Assembly: GCF_014874095.1 (NCBI RefSeq)
Contig: NZ_JADBEB010000001.1
Coordinates: 4,464,001 to 4,528,000 of the forward strand
DNA from: Plantactinospora soyae
GTDB taxonomy: Bacteria; Actinomycetota; Actinomycetes; Mycobacteriales; Micromonosporaceae
Reading direction: 5' to 3'
DNA: 64,000 nt
Part shown: one piece after another, positions 9,446-17,528 of the stretch
Numbering within the stretch: position 1 is the first letter of the stretch
How the letters are laid out: each line of letters begins with the position of its first letter
The notes under the pieces: generated by a model
Databases searched by the model: none
The model's input: only the letters and a program-made list of their open reading frames with translations
What the model was told of the DNA's origin: nothing
Translations under genes and position numbers: made by a program

Positions 9446-9487
9446 GCGGCCCGACCCCCGGTCCGGTCCCGCCCCGGACCACGTCCC

Positions 9488-10327
9488 TCAGTGCGACGTT
9501 CCCAGTTGTCCGCGCCACTGGCGCAGGGCGGCGACCAGTTCGGCCGGCGCGCCCGCCTGACCCAGACGCCGGGTCTGATCCTCGACGTAGCGCCGATAGA
9601 GGTGCACGAGACCCGCGGCCAGCAGCGGCGCGGCCTGGGCCGGGTCCAGCGGCTGTCCTGCCCGGACCTGGGCGGCCAGCCGGACCAGCGGGGTCGCGAT
9701 GGCCTGCGGCTGGGCCAGGTACCACGCGATGGCCTCGTCGTTGGTGGCGGCACGTCCCATGGTCATCGTGTTGGAGTAGAGAAACCGGACCGGGAACAGT
9801 ACGGCCTTGGTGAACCAGACGGGGTCCGCCAGGAGCCGGCGAGGTCGGTGGAGTTCGGCGGTCACCTCGTCGGTCGCCAGGACCTTGACGGCGAACTCGG
9901 CGCTGTCGACGAGCAGCTCGTCGGCGGTCGGGACGGCGACCTGCGGGGCCACCTCGGAGCCGAGCAGCAGGACCCCCTGCTCGGCCAGGTCGAGACGGTC
10001 GATGACGGGGAACCGCCCGTCGTGGTGGCCCCGGCGCAGCGCGGGCAGGGAGGCCCAGAACACGGAGAGCTTGCGGTGCAACGCACCACGCTGGCCCAGG
10101 GTCTGGCAGGTCTGCGCGACGGTCTCGGTGTCGCCGCCGCGGGTCTCGGTGATGACGACGGCCAGGTCGATGTCGCTGACCGCAGGGGCGTAGCCGCCGT
10201 GCGCGAGGCTGCCCAGGGCGTAGGCGGCGAGAAAGCGGTCGGCGAACACCTTCTGGAAGTCGTGGGCGCAGTCCAGCGCGACTGCCCGCGCCGCAGCCGC
10301 CGGGCCGTGCCCATCGACCGTACTCAC
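9488..10327 (-). CDS. nucleotidyltransferase-fold protein
   Basis: A 279-residue protein. Near its N-terminus it has the polymerase-beta-type motif GSLAHGGYAPAVSDIDLAVV, where the G-S and D-x-D residues would bind nucleotide and metals. A helical C-terminal half follows (VWFTKAVLFPVRFLYSNTMT, EAIAWYLAQPQ). The frame continues far upstream, but GTG at 10327 overlaps the TGA stop of the prenyltransferase-diiron gene by 4 bp (GTGA), which marks the real start and implies coupling. Relatives transfer NMP to small molecules or proteins, or act as antitoxin-like folds; which applies here is unknown. Confidence 0.85.
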   Translation of the reverse strand: MSTVDGHGPAAAARAVALDCAHDFQKVFADRFLAAYALGSLAHGGYAPAVSDIDLAVVITETRGGDTETVAQTCQTLGQRGALHRKLSVFWASLPALRRGHHDGRFPVIDRLDLAEQGVLLLGSEVAPQVAVPTADELLVDSAEFAVKVLATDEVTAELHRPRRLLADPVWFTKAVLFPVRFLYSNTMTMGRAATNDEAIAWYLAQPQAIATPLVRLAAQVRAGQPLDPAQAAPLLAAGLVHLYRRYVEDQTRRLGQAGAPAELVAALRQWRGQLGTSH

Positions 10328-12030
10328 GCGGCGGTGTCGCGCAGGGCGCACTCGGCGATGCGGTCGGAGACGACGGTGATGACCTGCCAGGCGCGATCCA
10401 GTACGACCAGCACGTCGTCCACGGCCCAGTCGGTGCGCTGCCGCAGGATCTGGTACCCCATGTCGAGGTGCTCGACGTCGGCCTCGTCGTGCAGGTCGAA
10501 GTACGGGTCGTCGGGGAAGGCCCGCACGCCGGCCTTGCTGAGCGAGAGGCTGCCGGCCTCCAGGGCCAGGTGCGCGAGCACCACGCGCTGCACCCCCGGA
10601 AGCGTGGCGAACTGGTCGACGAACCAGGACGCGCCCGCTTCGATGACGGGATCCCAGACCTCTCGCTGGTCCTCCGCCCGGCTCCGGGCCAGGATGGCGT
10701 CGTGGCCGATCTCCTCCTGCTGGTGTTCCAGGGCGAGCTTTCGTAGGGCCGGGTCGGCCTCGTAGATGACCCGGGCGCTGATCATGCGCTGGAAGGCGTT
10801 CGACCACGGCTGGAGGTACGTCAGGACCGCCTTCTTCGTGGTGTCCGGGGTTGCCTCGTCCGACAGCAGACGGATGAGGCGGGACGACTCGTACTGCTCT
10901 TGCCGCGCGGTGTTGTAGTCGGCGACGCGTTGCAGGGCCGGGTGGCTCACGGTGGGCTCCTTAGCTACGAGCACGCCGGGTCGGGACGCGACCGGCGTGG
11001 GGGCTGACTGGTCGTAGACGGGGAAACGGAAGTAGGTGGTGATGTCGTCGTGGCGTCGCGCGGCCCGGTGGCTGACGAGTTCGAGTACGCCCCGACTGCC
11101 CGCCAGCGCGGTGGCGACGGCCTGCAACGGCCGAGGGTCCACGCCCTGACTGCGCAGCAGGTTCGCGGCGCGGTCCACCGCTTCCGCGTTGCCGGACGCC
11201 AGACTCGACATCCGCAGGTACGTCGTGGACTCGGCGGCCCGGCCCAGGCCGGATCGGAACGCCAGACAGGTCAGCGCCTCCGCACCGGCATCGGCCCGCG
11301 CGCCGGCGAGCGTCCGGTACGCGGCCAGCGCGCCGTCGGTGTCGTGGTCCAGCGCCACCGACGCCATCCGGTTCAGCTCGTCGATGTCGGCCCCGTGGTT
11401 CCGATAGTAGATCTTGGCGCGGGACTCCTGCGTGTCAGCGAGGTCGAGGCCGAGGAACTCGATCTCCCGTCGGCCGGCCTGGCCGTCTTCCTCCACCCGC
11501 CGGTGGGCGTCCTCCCACGCCTGCGCCATACCCAGTCGTTCCATTGCCCGAGTCAGCGCGGAAAAGCGCTGCTCGACCGGCCAGGAGTACAAACCGAAAT
11601 ACGCTTTGTAGACCACTCGCCCGGGTGGACGCCACGCCATCGAGTACCACAGAGGCGCCGTCGCGAAGACCTCCCTGACCTGACCGAACCGACGTGAGTC
11701 CGCAGTCAGGGCGGGCCATACGCTATTCGCGTCGGACAGGCAGTCGAACAACACCCGCAGTTCAGGGCGTCCTCCCGACCAGTTCATTGACATTTCTGCC
11801 GGGAACCCGTCCGCGGCGACAAACGACGGTTGGCCGGGCGCGTCCCCAATCCGCTCGCCAGCCCACGCCGGAAGCAGTTTGCGCAGCTCCTGAGTGGTTT
11901 GCGCGGCCTGCCCGGCGGGCACCGCGAGGGCCTCGCACGCACTGGCCCACAAGCCACACAGGAACTCGTCGAATCGCAGATCCCGGACGTGGGAGCCCTT
12001 CAGCCATGGGGCGCTCACCACCCGGTCCAC
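10324..12030 (-). CDS. DMATS-type aromatic prenyltransferase fused to a haem-oxygenase-like diiron (HDO) domain
   Basis: A 568-residue two-domain protein. Residues 1-340 match the bacterial indole/aromatic prenyltransferase (DMATS, ABBA-fold) family: FPAEMSMNWSGGRPELRV (76-93), YKAYFGLY (141-148), RAKIYYRNHGA (204-214), TCLAFRSGLG (254-263) and a closing TYFRFPVYD (332-340). Residues 365-560 are all-helical and carry E439-x3-H443, E491 and H514-x3-D518-x2-H521, the ligand pattern of haem-oxygenase-like diiron oxidases. GTG at 12030 directly abuts a GAGG; GTG at 12021 is better spaced. Prediction: prenylation of an aromatic substrate plus an O2-dependent step. Assignment of the first Glu ligand is uncertain. 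Confidence 0.85.
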   Translation of the reverse strand: MDRVVSAPWLKGSHVRDLRFDEFLCGLWASACEALAVPAGQAAQTTQELRKLLPAWAGERIGDAPGQPSFVAADGFPAEMSMNWSGGRPELRVLFDCLSDANSVWPALTADSRRFGQVREVFATAPLWYSMAWRPPGRVVYKAYFGLYSWPVEQRFSALTRAMERLGMAQAWEDAHRRVEEDGQAGRREIEFLGLDLADTQESRAKIYYRNHGADIDELNRMASVALDHDTDGALAAYRTLAGARADAGAEALTCLAFRSGLGRAAESTTYLRMSSLASGNAEAVDRAANLLRSQGVDPRPLQAVATALAGSRGVLELVSHRAARRHDDITTYFRFPVYDQSAPTPVASRPGVLVAKEPTVSHPALQRVADYNTARQEQYESSRLIRLLSDEATPDTTKKAVLTYLQPWSNAFQRMISARVIYEADPALRKLALEHQQEEIGHDAILARSRAEDQREVWDPVIEAGASWFVDQFATLPGVQRVVLAHLALEAGSLSLSKAGVRAFPDDPYFDLHDEADVEHLDMGYQILRQRTDWAVDDVLVVLDRAWQVITVVSDRIAECALRDTAA

Positions 12031-12265
12031 CCTCGATGATCCGAGTTCATCGGCCTACAGTGACCCACCGAACCGGGAGTGTCAATGAAGTCGAAGATGC
12101 GCGCATCCGCGCTTCCGTCAATATGATCAACATCACAGATGTGGCCGGCTACAGCGCAGAGTGACATTGTCTGGCTTAGATGCTTCTACCAATGTCCCGG
12201 ACTCATTACGTGAAGTGCGGATACGCCATGACCGATCGCCGACGGCGAATGCTCCGGGGTACGAA

Positions 12266-12451
12266 ATGATCACCCAGAGCGATCAACATCCCTCCCCGGT
12301 CGACGCCGACGCCGATGCTGCGACCGGGATCGGGGACCGGGGTCTTGACGCCGACGCGGATGACGATCACGACGAGGATGCGGATGCCGATGCCGATGAC
12401 GCCGACGACCGGCTCGCCGGGGAGCGCGAGGTGGAGGCCGGACAGGCGTAG
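12266..12451 (+). CDS. doubtful Asp/Ala-repeat small protein
   Basis: A 61-codon frame starting ATG-ATC at 12266 encodes a very acidic low-complexity peptide dominated by Asp-Ala repeats (DADADDDHDEDADADADD). It lacks aromatic residues and has only a weak purine-rich stretch upstream. It lies divergent to the prenyltransferase gene. It could be a real acidic peptide or just a GC-rich simple repeat with an open frame; I lean to the latter. Confidence 0.25.
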   Translation: MITQSDQHPSPVDADADAATGIGDRGLDADADDDHDEDADADADDADDRLAGEREVEAGQA

Positions 12452-12490
12452 GTCGGACAGGCGTACCGGGAGCCGTTGACGGAAGGCGTC

Positions 12491-12517
12491 ACCGAGGGGC
12501 GTTCACGCCTCCCCGGT
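12491..12517. terminator. imperfect hairpin downstream of the conservon
   Basis: ACCGAGGGGCGT and ACGCCTCCCCGGT pair with one offset around a 2-nt loop, immediately beyond the stop of the conservon GTPase gene (minus strand, 12525). It probably terminates the conservon transcript. No T-tract is present. Confidence 0.4.
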
Positions 12518-12524
12518 GCCCGCC

Positions 12525-13079
12525 TCAGGTGCTGACCGGCAGGCGTGCCATGGCGTGCCGCACCAGCTCGATCAGCGCCTTCTTGCTGGACGACCGGTCC
12601 CTGGCATCGCACCACAGGAGCGGAACGCTCGGGTCCAGCTTCAACGCCGTACGGATCTCCTCTTCGCTGTACAGGCACTCGCCGTAGAACCGGTTGACGG
12701 CGGCGACGAAGGGAATGCCACGCCGCTCGAAGTAGTCGATCGCGGGAAAGCTGGTCCCGAGCCTTCTGGTGTCGACGAGCACGATCGCGCCGACCGCGCC
12801 CTGGGCGAGCTCGTCCCAGATGAACCAGAACCGGTCCTGGCCCGGTGTGCCGAAGAGGTACAGGACGACATCGGGGGTGATGGTGATGCGGCCGAAGTCG
12901 AGCGCCACGGTCGTACTCGTCTTGTCCTCCACCCCCGTTATGTCGTCCACGCCGACGCTGGCCTGGGTCAGGACCTCTTCAGTGGTCAGCGGCGGAATCT
13001 CGCTGACCGATCCGACCAAGGTGGTCTTGCCGGTGCCGAAGCCACCGGCCACGACGACCTTGACCGATTTGCGATCCAC
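12525..13079 (-). CDS. cvnD: conservon GTP-binding protein
   Basis: A 184-residue small GTPase of the Ras-like MglA/CvnD type. It has a P-loop GGFGTGKTT (12-20), the switch-II region LYLFGTPGQDRF in place of DTAGQ, and a base-recognition segment VAAVNRF. It is the last gene of a four-gene conservon (sensor, roadblock, DUF742, GTPase). Such membrane-associated complexes behave like eukaryotic G-protein relays in Streptomyces. GTG at 13079 is supported by AAGGA 9 bp upstream. Confidence 0.92.
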   Translation of the reverse strand: MDRKSVKVVVAGGFGTGKTTLVGSVSEIPPLTTEEVLTQASVGVDDITGVEDKTSTTVALDFGRITITPDVVLYLFGTPGQDRFWFIWDELAQGAVGAIVLVDTRRLGTSFPAIDYFERRGIPFVAAVNRFYGECLYSEEEIRTALKLDPSVPLLWCDARDRSSSKKALIELVRHAMARLPVST

Positions 13080-13098
13080 GTCTATCAGTCCTTCTTGT

Positions 13099-13464
13099 CT
13101 AAAGTCTTTCGAGACCGGCGAGAACCGTCTCCAGCAGCCGACGATCCGCGATCTTCCGCTGCGCGGGAGCTCCGATGCCCAGGAACCCTTGTTCGAGGAG
13201 TACGTCGACCATCACCTTCGTGATGGTGAGCGGGCGATGCAGGTACGCGCCGATCTCGGCTATGGATATCCAGCCGGAGCACCGGTTCATGATCTCCTTG
13301 TACTCCGGCTCCAACCGCGTGGTGTCGGCCGGCAGGGCGATTACCTGCGTCGCCAGGTCCAGGTTGGTGTTCCGTGGAGTCGTACGTCCGTTGACGAGGA
13401 TGTACAGCGGCACGAGCCGCCCGGCCTCGCCGTCGTCGTCGCCGTCCCACACGTCATACGTCAT
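13099..13464 (-). CDS. cvnC: conservon DUF742 protein
   Basis: A 121-residue DUF742 protein with the usual opening (an acidic patch, then AGRLVPLYILVNGRT) and a winged-helix-like body (SIAEIGAYLHRPLTITKVMV). The ATG at 13464 lies within the last codons of the roadblock gene (11 bp overlap). An upstream extension to 13506 lacks a ribosome-binding site. DUF742 proteins link the sensor and roadblock components to the GTPase; the biochemical role is not established. Confidence 0.9.
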   Translation of the reverse strand: MTYDVWDGDDDGEAGRLVPLYILVNGRTTPRNTNLDLATQVIALPADTTRLEPEYKEIMNRCSGWISIAEIGAYLHRPLTITKVMVDVLLEQGFLGIGAPAQRKIADRRLLETVLAGLERL

Positions 13465-13891
13465 GGCCTGTGCCAGGTTGGCCGGTGGGCGCCATCGCGA
13501 CGGCACGTATCTTGGTGCCGAGGTACTCGCCGATCCGGGTCACCAGGCGGCCCATCTCGTACGCGACCATTCCCATGTCGACGGACTGCTCACAGAGTAC
13601 GGCCAGCCGGGCGTTCGGTCCGGCGGCGGCGACGAACAGGGTCTGGCCGTGGTACTCGATGATCACCTGCTGGACGGGCCCGCTGTCGAAGCGGCGGCCC
13701 ATCCCGGCGGCGACGCTGTACAGCGAGGAGGCACCGGCCGACAGGAGTTCAGCGGCGTCCTGCGGCAGCGAGGTGGATTTCTGCACGATCAGTCCGTCGG
13801 TGGAGAGGACGACCGCGTAGACGACACCGGGAAGCTCGACAAGGTCGTCCAACATCCAGGTCAGGTCATTCTGCGACGTCGAGTTGGTCAT
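13454..13891 (-). CDS. cvnB: conservon roadblock/LC7 protein
   Basis: A 145-residue roadblock/LC7-fold protein (MLDDLVELPGVVYAVVLSTD, GRRFDSGPVQQVIIEYHGQT). In the MglB/CvnB family these proteins dimerise and act on the partner GTPase, probably as a GAP or scaffold. Its ATG overlaps the TGA of the sensor gene by 4 bp (ATGA) and its end overlaps the DUF742 gene, so the four proteins are made in a coupled manner. Confidence 0.92.
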   Translation of the reverse strand: MTNSTSQNDLTWMLDDLVELPGVVYAVVLSTDGLIVQKSTSLPQDAAELLSAGASSLYSVAAGMGRRFDSGPVQQVIIEYHGQTLFVAAAGPNARLAVLCEQSVDMGMVAYEMGRLVTRIGEYLGTKIRAVAMAPTGQPGTGHDV

Positions 13892-16521
13892 GCTTTTCCG
13901 CCTTGGTCAGCTTTGGTTTCTGTTTCCTCGTTGCCCGCTGCCCGGCCGGCCGCCCAGGCCTGCTGGTACTGCGAGAACCGGTTCCGGGCCTCCTCCGGCG
14001 ACCGCGCGGGCTCCGTCGGTCCCTTCGTGCCGGTACCGGGCAGGCTGTCGTCGCGCAGTTCGGGGACGAGGTGCTGTTGTGGTTGCCGGTGCGGCAGCGG
14101 CGGACGGGCGGCAGCCTGTGGGCTGGCCGCTCCGGCGGGCTTCGGGCTGGCCGTTCCGACGGACTTGGCACCGGGCGCCGGAGCGGACCTGGGGCCGCTC
14201 GGCCCGGCGGGTTTCGGGCTGGTCGTTCCGGTCTCCGCCGTACGCCTGGCGGACGGCTCCGATTGTCGAGGTGTGCTGGCGCTGCTGCTCGGTTGACGGT
14301 CGCTCATCACTCCGCCCGCGCGGTCGGGTCGTCGGCTGTCGCCGCTGTGGGGGTTGCGTAGGGTCTGGACCGATCCGTTCGAGACCATCACGCCCCCCGG
14401 GGCCGGAGCCGCGGTGCCGGGACGCGGTTCGCGGCGACCGGTGCCACCCAGCGGGGATCCCGGGGCGGCTGCCGGGGACAGCGGGGCACCCACGTCCATA
14501 CCGTCGTCGACGTTGTCGCCGGGGTCGGCGGCGATCACCCGGTCGGGCAGGAGCACGATCGCCAGCAGCCCGCCGTACGCCGAGGTGCGCAGGCTAACCC
14601 GGATGCCGTCCCGCTTGGCCAGCTCCGCCACCACGTGCAGACCGACCTGTGCGCCGTCCTTCAGCGCCGTCACGTCCGGCGTCGGCGCGGTGGACAGCAG
14701 CTCGTTCGCGCGTTCGAGCGCGTCCGGCTTCATTCCCACTCCGCCGTCTTCGATCTCCACCGCGACACCGCGCTTGACCTGGTTGCAGGTGACCCAGACC
14801 GTCGTCCCGGGCGGGGAGAACGCGAGAGCGTTGTCCAGAAGTTCGGACAGGAGGTGGATGGTTCCGGCGACCGCGTGTCCCACCAGCGCGACGTCGGGGG
14901 CGTTGCGCAGCGTGATCCGCTGGTACTGCTGTGCCTCGGCGAAGGCCGCCAACAGCACCCGGCGGACCGGCACCGGATTCTGGAAGCGCCGGCCGATCTG
15001 CCCGCCGGCCAGGATGACCAGGTTCTCCAGGAAGCGCCGGGTCTGGGTGAGCTGGTGGTTGATGTCGAAGAGTTCCGTCAGCAGCTTCTCGTCGCCGACC
15101 CGGTTCTGCAGGTCCTCGATGACCTTCAGGCCCCGCTGGAGGGGGCGCTGCGGGCGCCGCGCGACGCCCATCAGCATCGCGAGGCCGGCGGCCCGGGTCT
15201 TCGCCTCGTCGATCGCCGCCCCCGCCGCGGCCTTCAGCGACCTGTTGATGACCTCGGCGACCTGACCGATCTCGTCACTGCCGTAATCCTGGTTGGGCAA
15301 CTCGACCGCGAGGTCGACCTTTTCGCGCCGACGTAGTCGTTCCATCATCGCCGGTAGTCGTTGGTCCACCACCGACGCGGCGTCCTTGCCCAGCCGGGCG
15401 AGGCGGACGGAGAGCGCCTGGTCCACCAGGACCTGCGACTGGCGGATCGCCCAGACGATGGCGGCGATCGCGATGGACAACGCGATGAGACTGCCCAGCG
15501 ACGCGGTCAGCAGCTGGTTGTTACCGGTACGCAGCGTCTCTGCCGAGACCCGGTCCGCCTGGACGATGCTCATATTGATCAGCTCGTCGGAGACCTGGCG
15601 CGTGATCGTCTCCCAGCGAGCCCGGTTCAGGGGCACGCTGCGGGGTACGCCGTTCTGCCATGCCCCGGCGGCGACGAGCGCGTTCTCCGCGGCGACGAGC
15701 TCCTTCCAGGGCTCGCTCGCCACGATGGTCTCGAAACGCTTGCGGACCTCCGGTTCCAGCTGCGGCGCGACGTTGGCCAGCGCGAAATGGTAGGCGCCGA
15801 TCAGTTTCACGAACTCGAGATGGTCCTGCTGGTTGAGCTGGCGCGAGCTGAAGGCGCCGTCAATGGTGGACCCGGCCCGGGACATCAGGTCACTGGCCCG
15901 GAACGCGTCCGTCGCGGTGAGGCCGCCCAGGGACGCGGCCACGTCGGGCACGATCCGGGCCTGGGTGTCGAAGAGGTTCGTCGCGGCGTCCAGCAGGTTG
16001 TTGTAGTAATCGTAGATCCGTTGCCCACCGACCGACCGCGAATCGATCGTGCTCCGTACGCTCGGCAACTGGTCCAGGTAGTCGGTCAGCGTCCGCCACC
16101 GCGTCTCAATGGACTGGGGAGCATTCGCCAACGCCGCATTGGCGGCGGTACGCAGCGCGGACAGGCGCTGATCGGTCTGTTCCCGTTGGCCGATCAGCGC
16201 CTGGAGGTCCCTCGACGGCTGGGCCAGATAGGCGACGCTCAACCGCCGTTCCTGTTGGACCGAGGCCAGGGCGGGAACCGCGGGAATCGACACGTTGCGG
16301 ACGCTGTTGGCGACTGTTCGGTTGTAGAAGCCCTGGAAGACGAGGTATCCGGACGCCACGAGCCAGAGCGCCAGGGCGACGACGCCCGGGATGAGAACCA
16401 GCCTGATGACGCGCCGTTTGATGGACTGCTGCCGGCCACGGCGCCGACTCGACGCTGTCGACTGATTGCGGTTATCCGAATCAGGTTGCCTGCTTGCGTG
16501 GTCGGCCTGGTTATGCGCCAA
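13888..16521 (-). CDS. cvnA: conservon sensor histidine-kinase-like protein
   Basis: An 877-residue membrane sensor. A basic N-terminus precedes a membrane segment (about 38-62), then a nitrate-sensor-like (NIT) extracytoplasmic helical domain, a second membrane segment (about 333-352), a HAMP-like linker and a histidine-kinase-like ATPase domain (LLSELLDNALAFSPP; IEDGGVGMKPDALERANELL). The dimerisation helix reads GVARRPQRPLQRGLKVI and lacks a clear phosphorylatable His, as in other conservon sensors. The last 200 residues are a Pro/Ser/Ala-rich disordered tail. No cytochrome P450 (CvnE) follows the set. Confidence 0.92.
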   Translation of the reverse strand: MAHNQADHASRQPDSDNRNQSTASSRRRGRQQSIKRRVIRLVLIPGVVALALWLVASGYLVFQGFYNRTVANSVRNVSIPAVPALASVQQERRLSVAYLAQPSRDLQALIGQREQTDQRLSALRTAANAALANAPQSIETRWRTLTDYLDQLPSVRSTIDSRSVGGQRIYDYYNNLLDAATNLFDTQARIVPDVAASLGGLTATDAFRASDLMSRAGSTIDGAFSSRQLNQQDHLEFVKLIGAYHFALANVAPQLEPEVRKRFETIVASEPWKELVAAENALVAAGAWQNGVPRSVPLNRARWETITRQVSDELINMSIVQADRVSAETLRTGNNQLLTASLGSLIALSIAIAAIVWAIRQSQVLVDQALSVRLARLGKDAASVVDQRLPAMMERLRRREKVDLAVELPNQDYGSDEIGQVAEVINRSLKAAAGAAIDEAKTRAAGLAMLMGVARRPQRPLQRGLKVIEDLQNRVGDEKLLTELFDINHQLTQTRRFLENLVILAGGQIGRRFQNPVPVRRVLLAAFAEAQQYQRITLRNAPDVALVGHAVAGTIHLLSELLDNALAFSPPGTTVWVTCNQVKRGVAVEIEDGGVGMKPDALERANELLSTAPTPDVTALKDGAQVGLHVVAELAKRDGIRVSLRTSAYGGLLAIVLLPDRVIAADPGDNVDDGMDVGAPLSPAAAPGSPLGGTGRREPRPGTAAPAPGGVMVSNGSVQTLRNPHSGDSRRPDRAGGVMSDRQPSSSASTPRQSEPSARRTAETGTTSPKPAGPSGPRSAPAPGAKSVGTASPKPAGAASPQAAARPPLPHRQPQQHLVPELRDDSLPGTGTKGPTEPARSPEEARNRFSQYQQAWAAGRAAGNEETETKADQGGKA

Positions 16522-17096
16522 CTTCTATCCAATCATGGGCAGCCCGGAAGAACCAGCAGGCGAAACACTGCTGGCGAACGCCGATCTGTGTGCAACCCTA
16601 CCGGTGTGTCCGCTCTGGCACTAGCCCGCCCGAACCGTCGCTCCGGAGGGCAGTTGTTTGTACTGGTCAGCCTGGCGTCATTGCCATTAGCTACTAATCG
16701 ACTACGCGGTGCCCGTACTAACCGGGATGTCGCACACTACCGTTCGTCCGTGCCGATTCGAGTCTACGATCCGCGACAACATAGTCACGAACTGGCCCTC
16801 GCTGAGGCGACGAAAGGGCTTTGCCGGCTTCGATCCGTGTTCGGTTGGTGGATCGGAGCGGCGGAAACGAAGGCCAATACTGGGCAACGCTGCCGGAAAC
16901 CGAGGATGTCGAGGGGTGGGGTGGGGCTGTCGAGGGTTCGTACGTCCTCTGTGGACGAACAGTACCCGAGGATCGGACCGCCACTACTCCGACCACCGGC
17001 CGGGCACTACTCCACCGTCCGGATGGCGACTGCTCCATCCCCCGACGGACTCACCCGGCCAGGTGTCGGTAGGCGGTCGATTGTGGACGGCCCGGG
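16522..17096. other. intergenic region upstream of the conservon
   Basis: About 575 bp without a convincing gene. It is locally richer in A/T (for example CATTAGCTACTAATCGACTA near 16683-16702) and should contain the conservon promoter. Short open frames exist (such as 16821-17072 on the plus strand), but their third-position GC is low for this genome, so I do not call them. Confidence 0.6.
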
Positions 17097-17444
17097 TCAT
17101 GCGGCGCCGGTGTTCACCACGCAGCACAGATTGTCGTCCGGATCGGCGAGCACGACGAAATTCGCGTCGTCGGGATAGCCCCACGGAACGCGTCGGGCAC
17201 CGAGCGAGATCAGCCGTTCGACCTCCACCCGCTGCTCGATCTCGTCGGCGACGTGCAGATCGAGGTGCGTCGAGTCGGTCTCGTCGAGGGTGATGGCCGG
17301 CCCGTTCCCGTCCGGCGGCACCAGCACCGGGGAGTCGTCGCCGATCGGGCCGTCGCGCAGGACGTACTCCCACGCGCCGGTCCAGAACCGCGCGGCCCGG
17401 TGGACGTCGGCGACGTGTAGGACCACTGTTCCGATCCGCACCAT
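17097..17444 (-). CDS. VOC-family (glyoxalase/bleomycin-resistance fold) protein
   Basis: A 115-residue single vicinal-oxygen-chelate domain with both beta-alpha-beta-beta-beta halves: VRIGTVVLHVADVHRAARFW at the start and THLDLHVADEIEQRVEVERL midway. It ends with the NFVVLADPDDNLCCVV strand typical of the fold. Candidate metal ligands are His9, the His in HLDLHV and a late acidic residue. Such small VOC proteins can be lyases, isomerases or drug-binding proteins; the context does not discriminate. Confidence 0.85.
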   Translation of the reverse strand: MVRIGTVVLHVADVHRAARFWTGAWEYVLRDGPIGDDSPVLVPPDGNGPAITLDETDSTHLDLHVADEIEQRVEVERLISLGARRVPWGYPDDANFVVLADPDDNLCCVVNTGAA

Positions 17445-17528
17445 GGCGTCCAGTATCGGGGACCGGGGTACGGCCTGCCGGGCGTGCGTCCGCCGGGCGT
17501 GCGTCCGCCCAGCGGCCGTCAGCCGGGT

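Larger units (their letters stand above)
12031..12524. other. intergenic region upstream of the prenyltransferase unit
   Basis: This stretch separates the prenyltransferase start from the conservon end. Its first 130 bp are less GC-rich (for example TCAATATGATCAACATCACAG near 12118) and should hold the minus-strand promoter. The remainder contains one doubtful acidic reading frame (12266-12451) and an imperfect hairpin at 12491-12517. I see no other gene. Confidence 0.6.

Noticed and set aside
16821-17072. An 83-codon TTG-started frame near the conservon promoter
   Set aside because: Low third-position GC for this genome and no supporting ribosome-binding site or homology-like feature.
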